A stretch of 64,000 nucleotides of DNA from a candidate division Zixibacteria bacterium RBG-1 (GTDB lineage Bacteria; Zixibacteria; MSB-5A5; DSPP01; RBG-1): the NCBI GenBank assembly GCA_000447245.1, contig AUYT01000001.1, positions 1,916,001-1,980,000 on the forward strand, in the 5' to 3' direction. Position 1 is the stretch's first letter; each line of letters begins with the position of its first letter. The notes below the pieces were generated by a model that was given only the letters and a program-made list of their open reading frames with translations, was not told the DNA's origin and did no database searches. Positions 9,516 through 18,009 of the stretch are shown piece by piece. The position numbers and the translations under genes were made by a program.

Positions 9516-10336
9516 TCTTTTAACCCCAATTCCATTAGAGCAAGCTGGAGTTGTTCAGCATCCGGCTGCTGGTAATGCCAGGCCAGTTTATCTTCCATAA
9601 AACTTATACCTTTACCTTTGATAGTATGGGCAATGATGCAACTGGGTCTGCCTGATTTAAATGGGACTTGTTCAAGAGTTTTTTGAATCTCTGCGATATT
9701 ATGACCATCTATTTCAGCAACTGCCCAGCCGAAAGCTTTCCATTTATCGGAGAAGGGTTCTAAATCTAAAACCTCTTCCACTCTTCCTATACTTTGAATT
9801 TTATTGTAGTCGACTATGGCAATTAAATTATCTAGGTGGTGATGAGGAGCAAATAACACTGCTTCCCAGATGGAGCCCTCGTCACATTCACCGTCAGATA
9901 AAATTGTGAAAACCCGATAATCCTTTCGGTCTTGTTTCCCAGCTAAAGCCATTCCGCAGGCGATAGAAAGGCCATGACCCAAGGAACCGGTTGAAATCTC
10001 AACTCCCGGAACTCCCCGGGTAATATGTCCAGCTAAATGTGAGCCATCTTGGCAATAGGATTCCAAAAGATTGATTGGGAAAAAGCCACACTCTGCTAGG
10101 ATTGAGTAAAGACTGGCCCCGGAGTGCCCTTTACTTAATATGAAGCGATCTCGCTCAGACCAATTTGGTTCTTTCGGATTTATATTCAAAATATTGCCAT
10201 ACATCACCGCTAACATATCTGCTATGGATAAAGAAGAGCCCACATGCGAGCTTTTGGCGCGATGGGTCATTTTCAGCACCCTCGCCCTTACTTTAGTAGC
10301 TAAATGTTTCAACTGTTCCAGTGTAATCTGATCCAT
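9512..10336 (-). CDS. Transketolase, N-terminal (ThDP-diphosphate-binding) subunit
   Basis: 274 residues, matching transketolase domain 1. Shows HVGSSLSIADMLAVMYG near the start, the substrate-site segment SKGHSGASLY, and the GDG-type ThDP/Mg motif as SDGECDEGSIWEA (near residue 143) followed by ...IVDYNKIQSIG. Residue D of the motif is kept although the leading G is S. It overlaps the C-terminal subunit gene by 4 bases, forming one heteromeric enzyme. The 135-base gap upstream (10337-10471) is AT-rich with no hairpin or gene I can support. Confidence 0.9.
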   Translation of the reverse strand: MDQITLEQLKHLATKVRARVLKMTHRAKSSHVGSSLSIADMLAVMYGNILNINPKEPNWSERDRFILSKGHSGASLYSILAECGFFPINLLESYCQDGSHLAGHITRGVPGVEISTGSLGHGLSIACGMALAGKQDRKDYRVFTILSDGECDEGSIWEAVLFAPHHHLDNLIAIVDYNKIQSIGRVEEVLDLEPFSDKWKAFGWAVAEIDGHNIAEIQKTLEQVPFKSGRPSCIIAHTIKGKGISFMEDKLAWHYQQPDAEQLQLALMELGLKE

Positions 10337-10471
10337 ATTATACTATGTTTTATCTTTCTAAAAATTCATAAGTTATTTTTGTGTCAGCTAATTTTAGGAT
10401 ATTCTCATTAGTTATAAAAGTAAATTTTCTATCGGTAATACCAACCTTTGGCATTTGTTGAATTTTTGATT

Positions 10472-12166
10472 TCACTGGGATAAGGCCTCTTTCTTGAGAA
10501 AAAATTCTAAATTCGGTTTTTTTCTCAGGATAATAGTTTTCGAGGTTAGCACAATTATCTTTAAATCGGTTGTAAAAGATTGGTTCTTAACGTACTCCAA
10601 TTGTAACCTAATTTTGTGAGGTCGGATTTTTTCCATATAAGTTTTTTCCGGATCCGCAGAACCGGCTAAAATTGCCCCTTCATCTGAATCCCAGATGGAA
10701 GCCCAGTCGGTTATTCCGGGCCGAACCGTTAAAATGGCTTTTTCTTCGGCACTGAACATATCCGTATAAAGTTCGACCTCCGGTCTCGGTCCCACAAAAC
10801 TCATATCACCCGTTAAAACATTGATAAATTGTGGCAGCTCATCTAATTTATATTTCCGCAAGAGTTTCCCCATTTTGGTCAAGCGGGGATCATCATTGGC
10901 GGTGGAGGGTCCTCCTAATTTTTCAGCGTTTATTACCATGGTTCGGAACTTGAACATTTTAAAAAGTTTTCCGCTTAGACCAACCCTGGTTCCTCGATAA
11001 AAAACCGGTCCTTTTGAATCTAATTTTATCAAGAGTGACACCACCAGCAAAACTGGCAGCATAATTAGAAGTCCTATTACAGCAAAAATTATATCAAACA
11101 GCCGCTTCAATTTTACCCTCCTTTTGCTGGAGCCTTTTAAATTTAATTTGTTCCTCCAAAAAGATTTGGAAAATACAACCTTGAACAATCCGGTGAGTGA
11201 GCCAAAGCCATAAAGTAGATGTAGTGTTGTAAATATTAGAGGCAAAACCACCATATACCTCAGATTTTTTTCACGAATGGCAATCTTAATTGAAAAATAA
11301 AGATTAACTGCCAGATAAAGACCAGAGATTAAACAGAATGTCCAGAAAAAAGTTGACGAAAATAGAGCCAGCATTCCGCTGAGAATTAAGCTGGATACAA
11401 AAGCAAAAGGCACCAAATGTCTGACGGAAACGGGTATATGCTGTACAAATTTTAAGGGATATACCGCCCACAACCCATTGCGGAAGTTATGCCTACAGAA
11501 AGACTTAAAATCGGATAAGGCATAATAATAACTTTTAATTTCCGGCACTAATAAAATCTTTCCTCCATGTTTTTTCAATCTCAAGTTAAATTCCAGGTCC
11601 TGACTATGAATCAGTTCTTCATTAAAGAAACCTATCTTTCTAAACAGCTCCTTTCTAAAACAGCCCCCAAATACCGTATCGACCCAAATCGGCTTTTTTG
11701 AACCGATGCGGAAGCGGGCATTCCCCACCCCGAAAGGAGAGCTTAAAGCCAGGGCAATTGCTTTGGCTGTGAGGGTATTCTCTCGCGGGACCGTAACCAT
11801 CACTCCGCCGACATTGTCGGCTTGATACTCATTGAGATATTTGACACACTGCGAGATATAATTTTTCTCTATCGAAGCATGAGCGCCAACTATCATTATT
11901 ATCTCCCCTAAAGCTTTTTGGATACCAAGGTTGAAGGCGTAAGGTTTAAACCCTTTAATATTATCCACCAATTTTATGAAATTATATTTTTGGGCATAGC
12001 TTTTCACAACCTCTCTGGTTATATCCTGACTCATTCCATCTACAACCAAAATTTCCACTCTTTCTTTGGGATAATCATTGGCAAGAATGGAGTCGAGACA
12101 CCTTCCAATAAACGCATTCTCATTAAGGCATGGGATAACAATAGAAATCCTTGGGCTCTCATTCAT
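10472..12166 (-). CDS. Fusion of a GT2 glycosyltransferase and a polyprenyl-phosphate phosphoglycosyltransferase
   Basis: 564 residues with two activities. Residues 1-240 are a GT-A family 2 domain (SIVIPCLNEN, VVDGMSQD, GGCFRKELF, SQDLEFNLRL), followed by membrane helices (about 255-330). Residues 350-560 are a bacterial sugar transferase of the WcaJ/PglC superfamily: KRLFDIIFAVIGLLIMLP membrane hairpin, FKFRTM, KLDELPQFINVLTGDMSFVG, RPE and RPGIT. The second half would start the repeat unit by moving a sugar-phosphate to undecaprenyl phosphate; the first half would add a following sugar. Such fusions are uncommon but both halves look intact. It is the only initiating transferase visible in the locus. 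Confidence 0.88.
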   Translation of the reverse strand: MNESPRISIVIPCLNENAFIGRCLDSILANDYPKERVEILVVDGMSQDITREVVKSYAQKYNFIKLVDNIKGFKPYAFNLGIQKALGEIIMIVGAHASIEKNYISQCVKYLNEYQADNVGGVMVTVPRENTLTAKAIALALSSPFGVGNARFRIGSKKPIWVDTVFGGCFRKELFRKIGFFNEELIHSQDLEFNLRLKKHGGKILLVPEIKSYYYALSDFKSFCRHNFRNGLWAVYPLKFVQHIPVSVRHLVPFAFVSSLILSGMLALFSSTFFWTFCLISGLYLAVNLYFSIKIAIREKNLRYMVVLPLIFTTLHLLYGFGSLTGLFKVVFSKSFWRNKLNLKGSSKRRVKLKRLFDIIFAVIGLLIMLPVLLVVSLLIKLDSKGPVFYRGTRVGLSGKLFKMFKFRTMVINAEKLGGPSTANDDPRLTKMGKLLRKYKLDELPQFINVLTGDMSFVGPRPEVELYTDMFSAEEKAILTVRPGITDWASIWDSDEGAILAGSADPEKTYMEKIRPHKIRLQLEYVKNQSFTTDLKIIVLTSKTIILRKKPNLEFFLKKEALSQ

Positions 12167-12212
12167 AAATTGGTATCTTTAAATATAGATCCATTGCTCG
12201 CATCCATTAGCA

Positions 12213-14120
12213 TCAGCATACTCCATACACTCTTGCCCATAACTCCAAATTCAGAACTCGAAACAATTCAGTGTCAGATAGCGAATCATGTCGGCCCAGG
12301 CAGAATTTGTCGAATTCCTCACGAACGTTGGTAGGGATAATAAATCTCTCCATGTGAAAACCGGAGGAGGCAAAGACTGCTCTGATCATTTCCTTTAAAT
12401 CACTCCGTATCCAGTTTCTCTGGGGCGTATTGAACCCCATTTTTGTTCTTCTAAGCCTGATTGCTTCTGGTAAGATACCTCTTAGTCCTTGGCGCAGGAT
12501 CCATTTGCTCCATCCATGTCCCATTTTTAGATGGAGAGGACAATTTACCAAAAATTCTGCAAGTTCGTAATCAAGAAATGGTACACGTGCTTCAACCGAA
12601 TGTGCCATCGAATTACGATCTTCATAGCGCAGCAACGCGGGAATGCTGTACTTAACCAGATCTGCTCTTTGCCGTTCTCGAATGTCACTACCGGCTCCGA
12701 GATTGCAAATCCGGTCTCGATATTTTCGTTGAAACACCGGTTGACATACGCGCCTGGCCAAAGACTCAAATTTGACGAAGGAGGATGGAAGGTATCTTTT
12801 TGCATCACTCCAGGCCCACAAAGACATACCCCCTTTGTGTAACCACAAGAGTGCTTCCGAGAAACATTTGGGATCCCCTTTCCTGAGCAGTTGCCATAAA
12901 TAGAAGTAGTAAAACTTTCGATATCCACATAGCGTTTCGTCTCCGCCCTGTCCGTCAAGCAAGACCGGAATACCCTCTCGCCGGGCTGCCTCCATAACGC
13001 ACCACTGCGCGTATACACCAATTCCACCTACTGGCTCATCTTGATACCATATTAATCGTTCAAAGGTTTTCCAAAATTGTGCGGGTCCGGGAAAGATCAA
13101 ATGAGATTTGCTCTGTGTGGCTGCAATAACTTCGGCTATATACTCTCGTTCATCAAAAAATTTATCTTCAAAGCATGAGGAAAAGGTATGAAAATCGGCC
13201 TGCGGTAGAATCTTCTTTTTTGCTAAGCAGACAATGGCAGAAGAGTCCAATCCTCCGCTCAGACACGAGCCGACAGGCACATCGCTTCGCATACGCAGAG
13301 TTACAGCCTTTGTAAGTCTGGCACGAAGCTCTTCACAGGCTTCTTCTTCTGAAAGGTCTATGTTTTGCCGTATCGGGAGTTCCCAGTAACGTCTAATCAC
13401 GGGAGTAGGTGTAGGCAAGGAAAGATCGAGAATCAGAAAATGGCCGCCTGGCAGCTGATAGATCCCTTGAAAGAAGGTTTCTGCGGAGTGATCCGCAAGC
13501 CCTTGTTCTAAGTAATCGAAAACCACGCTGTCGTTTGCTCTACGGCTTATATCCGGGCATTGCAGAATCTGTTTGATCTCCGAAGCAAAAATAAATCGTG
13601 CTCCATCAAAATAGTAATATAGCGGCTTCACTCCGAAACGATCGCGAGCGCAGAAAAGTCTTCGTCTATTCCGATTCCATATGGCAAAACTCCACATTCC
13701 ATTAAACCGCTTTAGGCATTCATCTCCCCACTGCTGGTAAGCATGTAGAACAACTTCCGTGTCAGTTCGCGTTTTGAATGAATGTCCCAGTTCCTCCAGC
13801 TCCTTTCGAATCTCGAGATAGTTGTAGACCTCACCGTTATACGTAATGTAGAGAGCGCCGTCTTCCGAGTGCATGGGTTGATTGCCGCGTGCTGTGATAT
13901 CCAAAATGGCCAATCTCCGGTGGCCTAACCCAACCAAGGAATTCTGTAAACTAGGAAGACGGGCTTCATTGTGAATTAGTTCAGCATATGAGTTCTTCTC
14001 GGGACCAAAGAAAGCAAAACCGTATCCGTCCGGTCCCCGATGCGTGACCAGGTGTGTCATTGATATCAGTAACTTTGGGTCAAATCCCTCACGGGATACA
14101 ATACCGGCTATGCCGCACAT
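12213..14120 (-). CDS. asnB: Asparagine synthase (glutamine-hydrolysing), AsnB family
   Basis: 635 residues. Cys2 right after Met is the class II amidotransferase nucleophile (MCGIAGIVS), with THRGPDGYG and YNGEVYNYLEIR completing the glutaminase half (residues 1-200). The synthetase half has the ATP pyrophosphatase loop SCLSGGLDSSAI (about 265-276) and DGQGGDETLCGYRKFY near 395. AsnB homologues in polysaccharide loci often amidate sugar carboxylates or amino-acid substituents; that role is inferred. It overlaps the 3' end of the upstream GT4 gene by 13 bases. Its base composition is clearly richer in G+C than the flanking genes, suggesting separate origin. Confidence 0.9.
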   Translation of the reverse strand: MCGIAGIVSREGFDPKLLISMTHLVTHRGPDGYGFAFFGPEKNSYAELIHNEARLPSLQNSLVGLGHRRLAILDITARGNQPMHSEDGALYITYNGEVYNYLEIRKELEELGHSFKTRTDTEVVLHAYQQWGDECLKRFNGMWSFAIWNRNRRRLFCARDRFGVKPLYYYFDGARFIFASEIKQILQCPDISRRANDSVVFDYLEQGLADHSAETFFQGIYQLPGGHFLILDLSLPTPTPVIRRYWELPIRQNIDLSEEEACEELRARLTKAVTLRMRSDVPVGSCLSGGLDSSAIVCLAKKKILPQADFHTFSSCFEDKFFDEREYIAEVIAATQSKSHLIFPGPAQFWKTFERLIWYQDEPVGGIGVYAQWCVMEAARREGIPVLLDGQGGDETLCGYRKFYYFYLWQLLRKGDPKCFSEALLWLHKGGMSLWAWSDAKRYLPSSFVKFESLARRVCQPVFQRKYRDRICNLGAGSDIRERQRADLVKYSIPALLRYEDRNSMAHSVEARVPFLDYELAEFLVNCPLHLKMGHGWSKWILRQGLRGILPEAIRLRRTKMGFNTPQRNWIRSDLKEMIRAVFASSGFHMERFIIPTNVREEFDKFCLGRHDSLSDTELFRVLNLELWARVYGVC

Positions 14121-15253
14121 ATAGTCCCAGTCAAACTAGTGTAAAGTTTCAATAACTTATGTTCTTCATTTTCCCAGTTGTATTTTTTCAAAACTGCTTC
14201 GCGTCCATTCTTACCCATTTTTTTAGCCTGAGCCGGATTTTGCTTTAGATATTTTATAGCTTCAGCTATTTTCCCCGGGTCGGTGGGGTCAACACAGATT
14301 CCGCATTTATTTCCTTCAATGATTTTCCTTATATTAGGAAAATCGGAAGCAATCACTGGCAAACCGCATAACATATATTCGAATATCTTGTTAACGCCTT
14401 CGCCAACATTCAGATAGTCTGGGGTCGGTTGCAAAAGGATAAGCCCCATATCAGCTCTCAAAAGATAAGGAAGAACCTCGTTGGAAGACACCCAACCAAG
14501 ATATTTAACATTGCCTACTTTTTTTATTTTTTCTTCATTCTTTGGATTTTCAAGTTTACCTAAAAGATGTAGCTCAAGATTTTTTTCGGTTAAGCAACTC
14601 ACCGCATCTAACATTTTAAAAAGCCCTCGCTCTTTGGAAAGCCCGCCTGCATATATCACAACACATTTTCCGTTTTTTTCAGAAGGATTTCCATTGGATT
14701 TTAGGTTCTTGAAGTGGCTGACCAAAGGATAGTTGGGGATTACTGTTAATTTTGATTTATTATTGAACCTCCCGGCTATAAACTGGTCCACTATGACCAG
14801 ATGGTCAAAAAATCTGCTACTTTTTTCCTCAAAATTTGAAAACATTTTACTGACCCAGGGTCTCAAAAACGGTTTAATCCACGATTTGGATAAAAACTGT
14901 CGTTTATAATCCTCGTGTATGTCATAGACCACTTTCTTCCCACAAAGTTTTAAAAAAAGACCCGCCGGTATCAGCTCCGGGTCATGAAAATGGTAAACTT
15001 GGGCATTTTGCTTCAAAGCTCTTCGAAGCAAACTCATAGTAGTAAAAAGCATTCTCTCTAAGCGATTTTTCGGCTTGGGAATGGCAATTATATTTACTCC
15101 ATCCTTTATTTCATCTCTATCGTGTTGAGCGATCAATCCCACTTGATAACCGGCCTTGACCAAGGTTTGGGCTTGTTTATAAAAAATCCTGGTATCAAAA
15201 GGAGGGTGAACCGAAGTTAAGATTAGAATTTTATTCTGTATATTTTTAAGCAT
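14108..15253 (-). CDS. GT4-family glycosyltransferase
   Basis: 381 residues with the GT-B two-Rossmann layout. The N-terminal half starts KILILTSVHPPFDTRIFYKQ. The C-terminal donor domain has VIYAGGLSKERGLFKMLDAV, a YLGWVSSNEVLPYLLRAD segment and the E-x7-E region GEGVNKIFEYMLCGLPVIAS (near 290-310). Cytosolic or peripheral membrane enzyme that adds a sugar from a nucleotide donor to the lipid-linked repeat. Donor and acceptor are not readable. It lies 8 bases downstream of the polymerase gene and overlaps asnB. Confidence 0.9.
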   Translation of the reverse strand: MLKNIQNKILILTSVHPPFDTRIFYKQAQTLVKAGYQVGLIAQHDRDEIKDGVNIIAIPKPKNRLERMLFTTMSLLRRALKQNAQVYHFHDPELIPAGLFLKLCGKKVVYDIHEDYKRQFLSKSWIKPFLRPWVSKMFSNFEEKSSRFFDHLVIVDQFIAGRFNNKSKLTVIPNYPLVSHFKNLKSNGNPSEKNGKCVVIYAGGLSKERGLFKMLDAVSCLTEKNLELHLLGKLENPKNEEKIKKVGNVKYLGWVSSNEVLPYLLRADMGLILLQPTPDYLNVGEGVNKIFEYMLCGLPVIASDFPNIRKIIEGNKCGICVDPTDPGKIAEAIKYLKQNPAQAKKMGKNGREAVLKKYNWENEEHKLLKLYTSLTGTICAA

Positions 15254-15261
15254 TTTATTCC

Positions 15262-16686
15262 TTATAAGATTTTCTTGCCCACTTGAATCAGAGCCATGCT
15301 GGCAAAAAGAATCCGGTTATCGTTGATATCCCCGGACACTAATGAGTTGAGTAGCAAGAAAATGAACAGGGCCAATAGCGTAAGTGATAGATAAGTACTG
15401 TTGGAATCTTGATTTCTTTTGAATAATGAAAACCCGTCTTTGAGGGACCAAAATATCAAAAGGAAAATCGCCAAAAGGCCCAAAAACCCCAATTCAGAAG
15501 CCATTTCCAGAAAAATATTGTGGGGGTAGATTCCTCTTTTGTCGTCAAAGCCAGCGTAGCTGACGGTAAAGCCGCCGATGCCGGTGCCGCTCAAAAAGTA
15601 GGGAAAACTAAGGAACGTCCTTAGGGCTTGGGTATACATATCAACTCTCTCGGGGCTGGATTCTTCGCTACGCTCGATTAAAAGTATGGTGCGGTGGATA
15701 AAAGTACTAAAATAATCTGAAAAATAAGCTAAAAGAGAAATCCCCAAGAAAATAATTATCAAAATCGAGCCGATAATCTTGAAATCTCTTTTCACCAAAG
15801 CTTGGGAAGCCCTATGCTGTCTGCCGAAAGAAGCCAAAAAGACCAAAACCATTGTGACCACCAGGGTAATTGACAGGGCTAAAGCTGGGGCTCTGCCTCC
15901 TGAAATGTAAATTCCAAACAGCAGAGGAAAAATTAAAGCTAAGTTGATAAGTTTTACAGCCAGGGATTTAGAGCTCAAAAGAAAATAGAAAAAAACAAAA
16001 ATGAAAGCGATTCCTTGAATTCGGGCTAATGCCAGATAGTCGGAACCGAAGGCGGTTCGGAAATAGAAATCTACTGGCGAGATTCCTTGCAAAAACAAAT
16101 CCAAGAGCATGGAACTGGCTAACAAGATGAAAATTACAAAAAATCTTTTAATCGATTCTGCAGTTTTGAATAATGTAAATGGTGACAAAAAAGCCAAACT
16201 GGTAATGGTAACAAATCGCAAAAACTTTTCAGTGCCATAAGTGGGGGCGGAGGTATAAGTTAAGCTAATTAAGCCCATGAAAACCAAAAGTCCATAGGTC
16301 AAAAAAATATTTTTAGGAGGGAAACTTAAGCTTTCCCCTTTTTTTATCAGGGCATAAAATATACCCGCTACCGACAATAACCCGAACAGCACGGTTAAAT
16401 CCAAAAATTGCGGCAGAAATTCCAGGCGGGGATCACCTTTGTAAAAACCGGCCAAAAGAAAGAGTGCAAAGCTGACTTCCGAAAATTTGACTACTAAAAG
16501 ATAAGCCAAGGGAATGGCTAAGGCGGTCAATATCAAAATTGCTGGATTATCGATACTGTCGGACAAAAACATAAAACTGATTCCCACCAAAGTTCCGCTC
16601 AGCAGAGTCAAAAAAGATATGGACAAGAAAATGTTTTGACCCTCTTTATTTAACTGGTTCAGAAAGGTAAATAAATTATTCAGCAT
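15262..16686 (-). CDS. O-antigen polymerase/ligase family membrane protein (Wzy/WaaL-like)
   Basis: 474 residues, almost entirely hydrophobic with about 11-12 predicted membrane helices. The Wzy_C signature region is visible: ISGGRAPALALSITL near residue 262 and, after the large periplasmic loop, YPHNIFLEMASELGFLGLLA near 385-405. The conserved Arg and His in these segments match the polymerase/ligase family. It sits between the flippase and the GT4 gene, so Wzy-type polymerisation of repeat units is most likely, though a ligase role is possible. Confidence 0.85.
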   Translation of the reverse strand: MLNNLFTFLNQLNKEGQNIFLSISFLTLLSGTLVGISFMFLSDSIDNPAILILTALAIPLAYLLVVKFSEVSFALFLLAGFYKGDPRLEFLPQFLDLTVLFGLLSVAGIFYALIKKGESLSFPPKNIFLTYGLLVFMGLISLTYTSAPTYGTEKFLRFVTITSLAFLSPFTLFKTAESIKRFFVIFILLASSMLLDLFLQGISPVDFYFRTAFGSDYLALARIQGIAFIFVFFYFLLSSKSLAVKLINLALIFPLLFGIYISGGRAPALALSITLVVTMVLVFLASFGRQHRASQALVKRDFKIIGSILIIIFLGISLLAYFSDYFSTFIHRTILLIERSEESSPERVDMYTQALRTFLSFPYFLSGTGIGGFTVSYAGFDDKRGIYPHNIFLEMASELGFLGLLAIFLLIFWSLKDGFSLFKRNQDSNSTYLSLTLLALFIFLLLNSLVSGDINDNRILFASMALIQVGKKIL

Positions 16687-16697
16687 TTTTTATATCT

Positions 16698-17948
16698 CTA
16701 AATTTGAATCTGCTTGGCCAAGCCCTTGTGTATATCGTAGACTGTAAAAGCCCCTAAAATGAACAATCCTCCGCACAGCGAAAAGATGACGTAAGCGGAG
16801 GAACCGCTGCCCAGTGAAACCAATAGAAAGAAGGTTAGAGCCAGAAGAATATTTTTGACATTTTTGGGTCTGACGTAAACTGCGTCTAAGGAACTTCTTA
16901 AAACTATATAAGCGGTATGGGGTAAGGCTCCGATTAAAATAACTCTGAGAATATTCACAGCCCCTTCAAATCCTTCCCCCAGATAAAGCCTGATTATATC
17001 CGGGGCAAAAAGTTCAAACACAACCACTGCTATGGCTGTCACGCCCAAGGATACTTTCAATAACTTAAGCAGATGTTTTTTGAGTAAGGGAAATTCTTTC
17101 TTGGCTACCATTTTACTGGCTTTGGGGAGTAAAACCAGCCCGACGGGAGTAAACATGGTTCCCAAGAGATTCAAAATCGAGATGCCGAACGCCACATAAC
17201 CGGCTTTTTCTATTCCAGAAATATGAGCCGTTAAAGTGGCCGGAAGAGTCAATAAGGCTGCCATCCCAAAATCTCCCGGCAACCGCACTAAACCGTAGCT
17301 TAAAAGTTCCTTGGATCTATCCTTTAACTGATTAAAACTAAAATTTTTCCATGGGATTTTCTTTAAAATGTGGAGAATTACCATCCCGGAAGTACCTATC
17401 CACAGCAAACCCATAATGGTAAACAATCTCGATACTGAAATTTCCGGCAGTGCAAATACTCCCAGGGGGATTAAGCCCAGGTTTATAAACTGCAGACAGT
17501 TGGCCGGCAGCATCCTTAAATGACCGCGGTAATAGCTGTAAGCCAGAGTATGAAAACAGATTCCTAAAATTGAGAGACTTAGCGGTAAAATCAGAAATTG
17601 ATAACCTTTATCCCCGAAGAAAATATAAGCCCCTTCCCGGGCCAATAAATTCAAAGCTAACAGAAATAGGGATACGGCTGTGGTTACTATTAAAAAAGCA
17701 CAGACAAAGTAGGGATGGGAGTTTTCAGATTTTGAGGAATCCACACTGGCGAATGCTAAATATCTGGTTAACCCCACCCCCATCCCTAAAAGCAAAACCG
17801 GTATTGCAAAAGAGATGGTTCTTCTGGCTAAAGCGTATTCTCCGAACCCCTGATTACCCAAAAAGTTGGCGGCCAACTTGAAGACCACAATCTGGCTTAC
17901 TAGGACCAAAAATTCTGTCAGGAAAGTTATCTGGTAATCTCTTTTCAC
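16698..17948 (-). CDS. Polysaccharide repeat-unit flippase (Wzx/oligosaccharide flippase family)
   Basis: 416 residues with about 12 membrane helices and the MOP/MATE-like pattern: FLTEFLVLVSQIVVFKLAAN near the start and NFLGNQGFGEYALARR in the first loop. Start is a GTG at 17948. It would move the undecaprenyl-linked repeat to the periplasmic side for the neighbouring polymerase. 11 bases separate it from the polymerase gene. A 61-base gap with no clear signal separates it from the wzc-like gene upstream. Confidence 0.88.
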   Translation of the reverse strand: MKRDYQITFLTEFLVLVSQIVVFKLAANFLGNQGFGEYALARRTISFAIPVLLLGMGVGLTRYLAFASVDSSKSENSHPYFVCAFLIVTTAVSLFLLALNLLAREGAYIFFGDKGYQFLILPLSLSILGICFHTLAYSYYRGHLRMLPANCLQFINLGLIPLGVFALPEISVSRLFTIMGLLWIGTSGMVILHILKKIPWKNFSFNQLKDRSKELLSYGLVRLPGDFGMAALLTLPATLTAHISGIEKAGYVAFGISILNLLGTMFTPVGLVLLPKASKMVAKKEFPLLKKHLLKLLKVSLGVTAIAVVVFELFAPDIIRLYLGEGFEGAVNILRVILIGALPHTAYIVLRSSLDAVYVRPKNVKNILLALTFFLLVSLGSGSSAYVIFSLCGGLFILGAFTVYDIHKGLAKQIQI

Positions 17949-18009
17949 TTATACCGGCCCCCATAAATTGATATCCATTGAATTCACCCATAATCGAACG
18001 ACTGAAAAC

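Noticed and set aside
12545-13027. 160-codon open frame on the minus strand within asnB
   Set aside because: It is in another frame of a gene with clear AsnB motifs; its translation shows no domain and the higher G+C content of asnB explains the long shadow frame.
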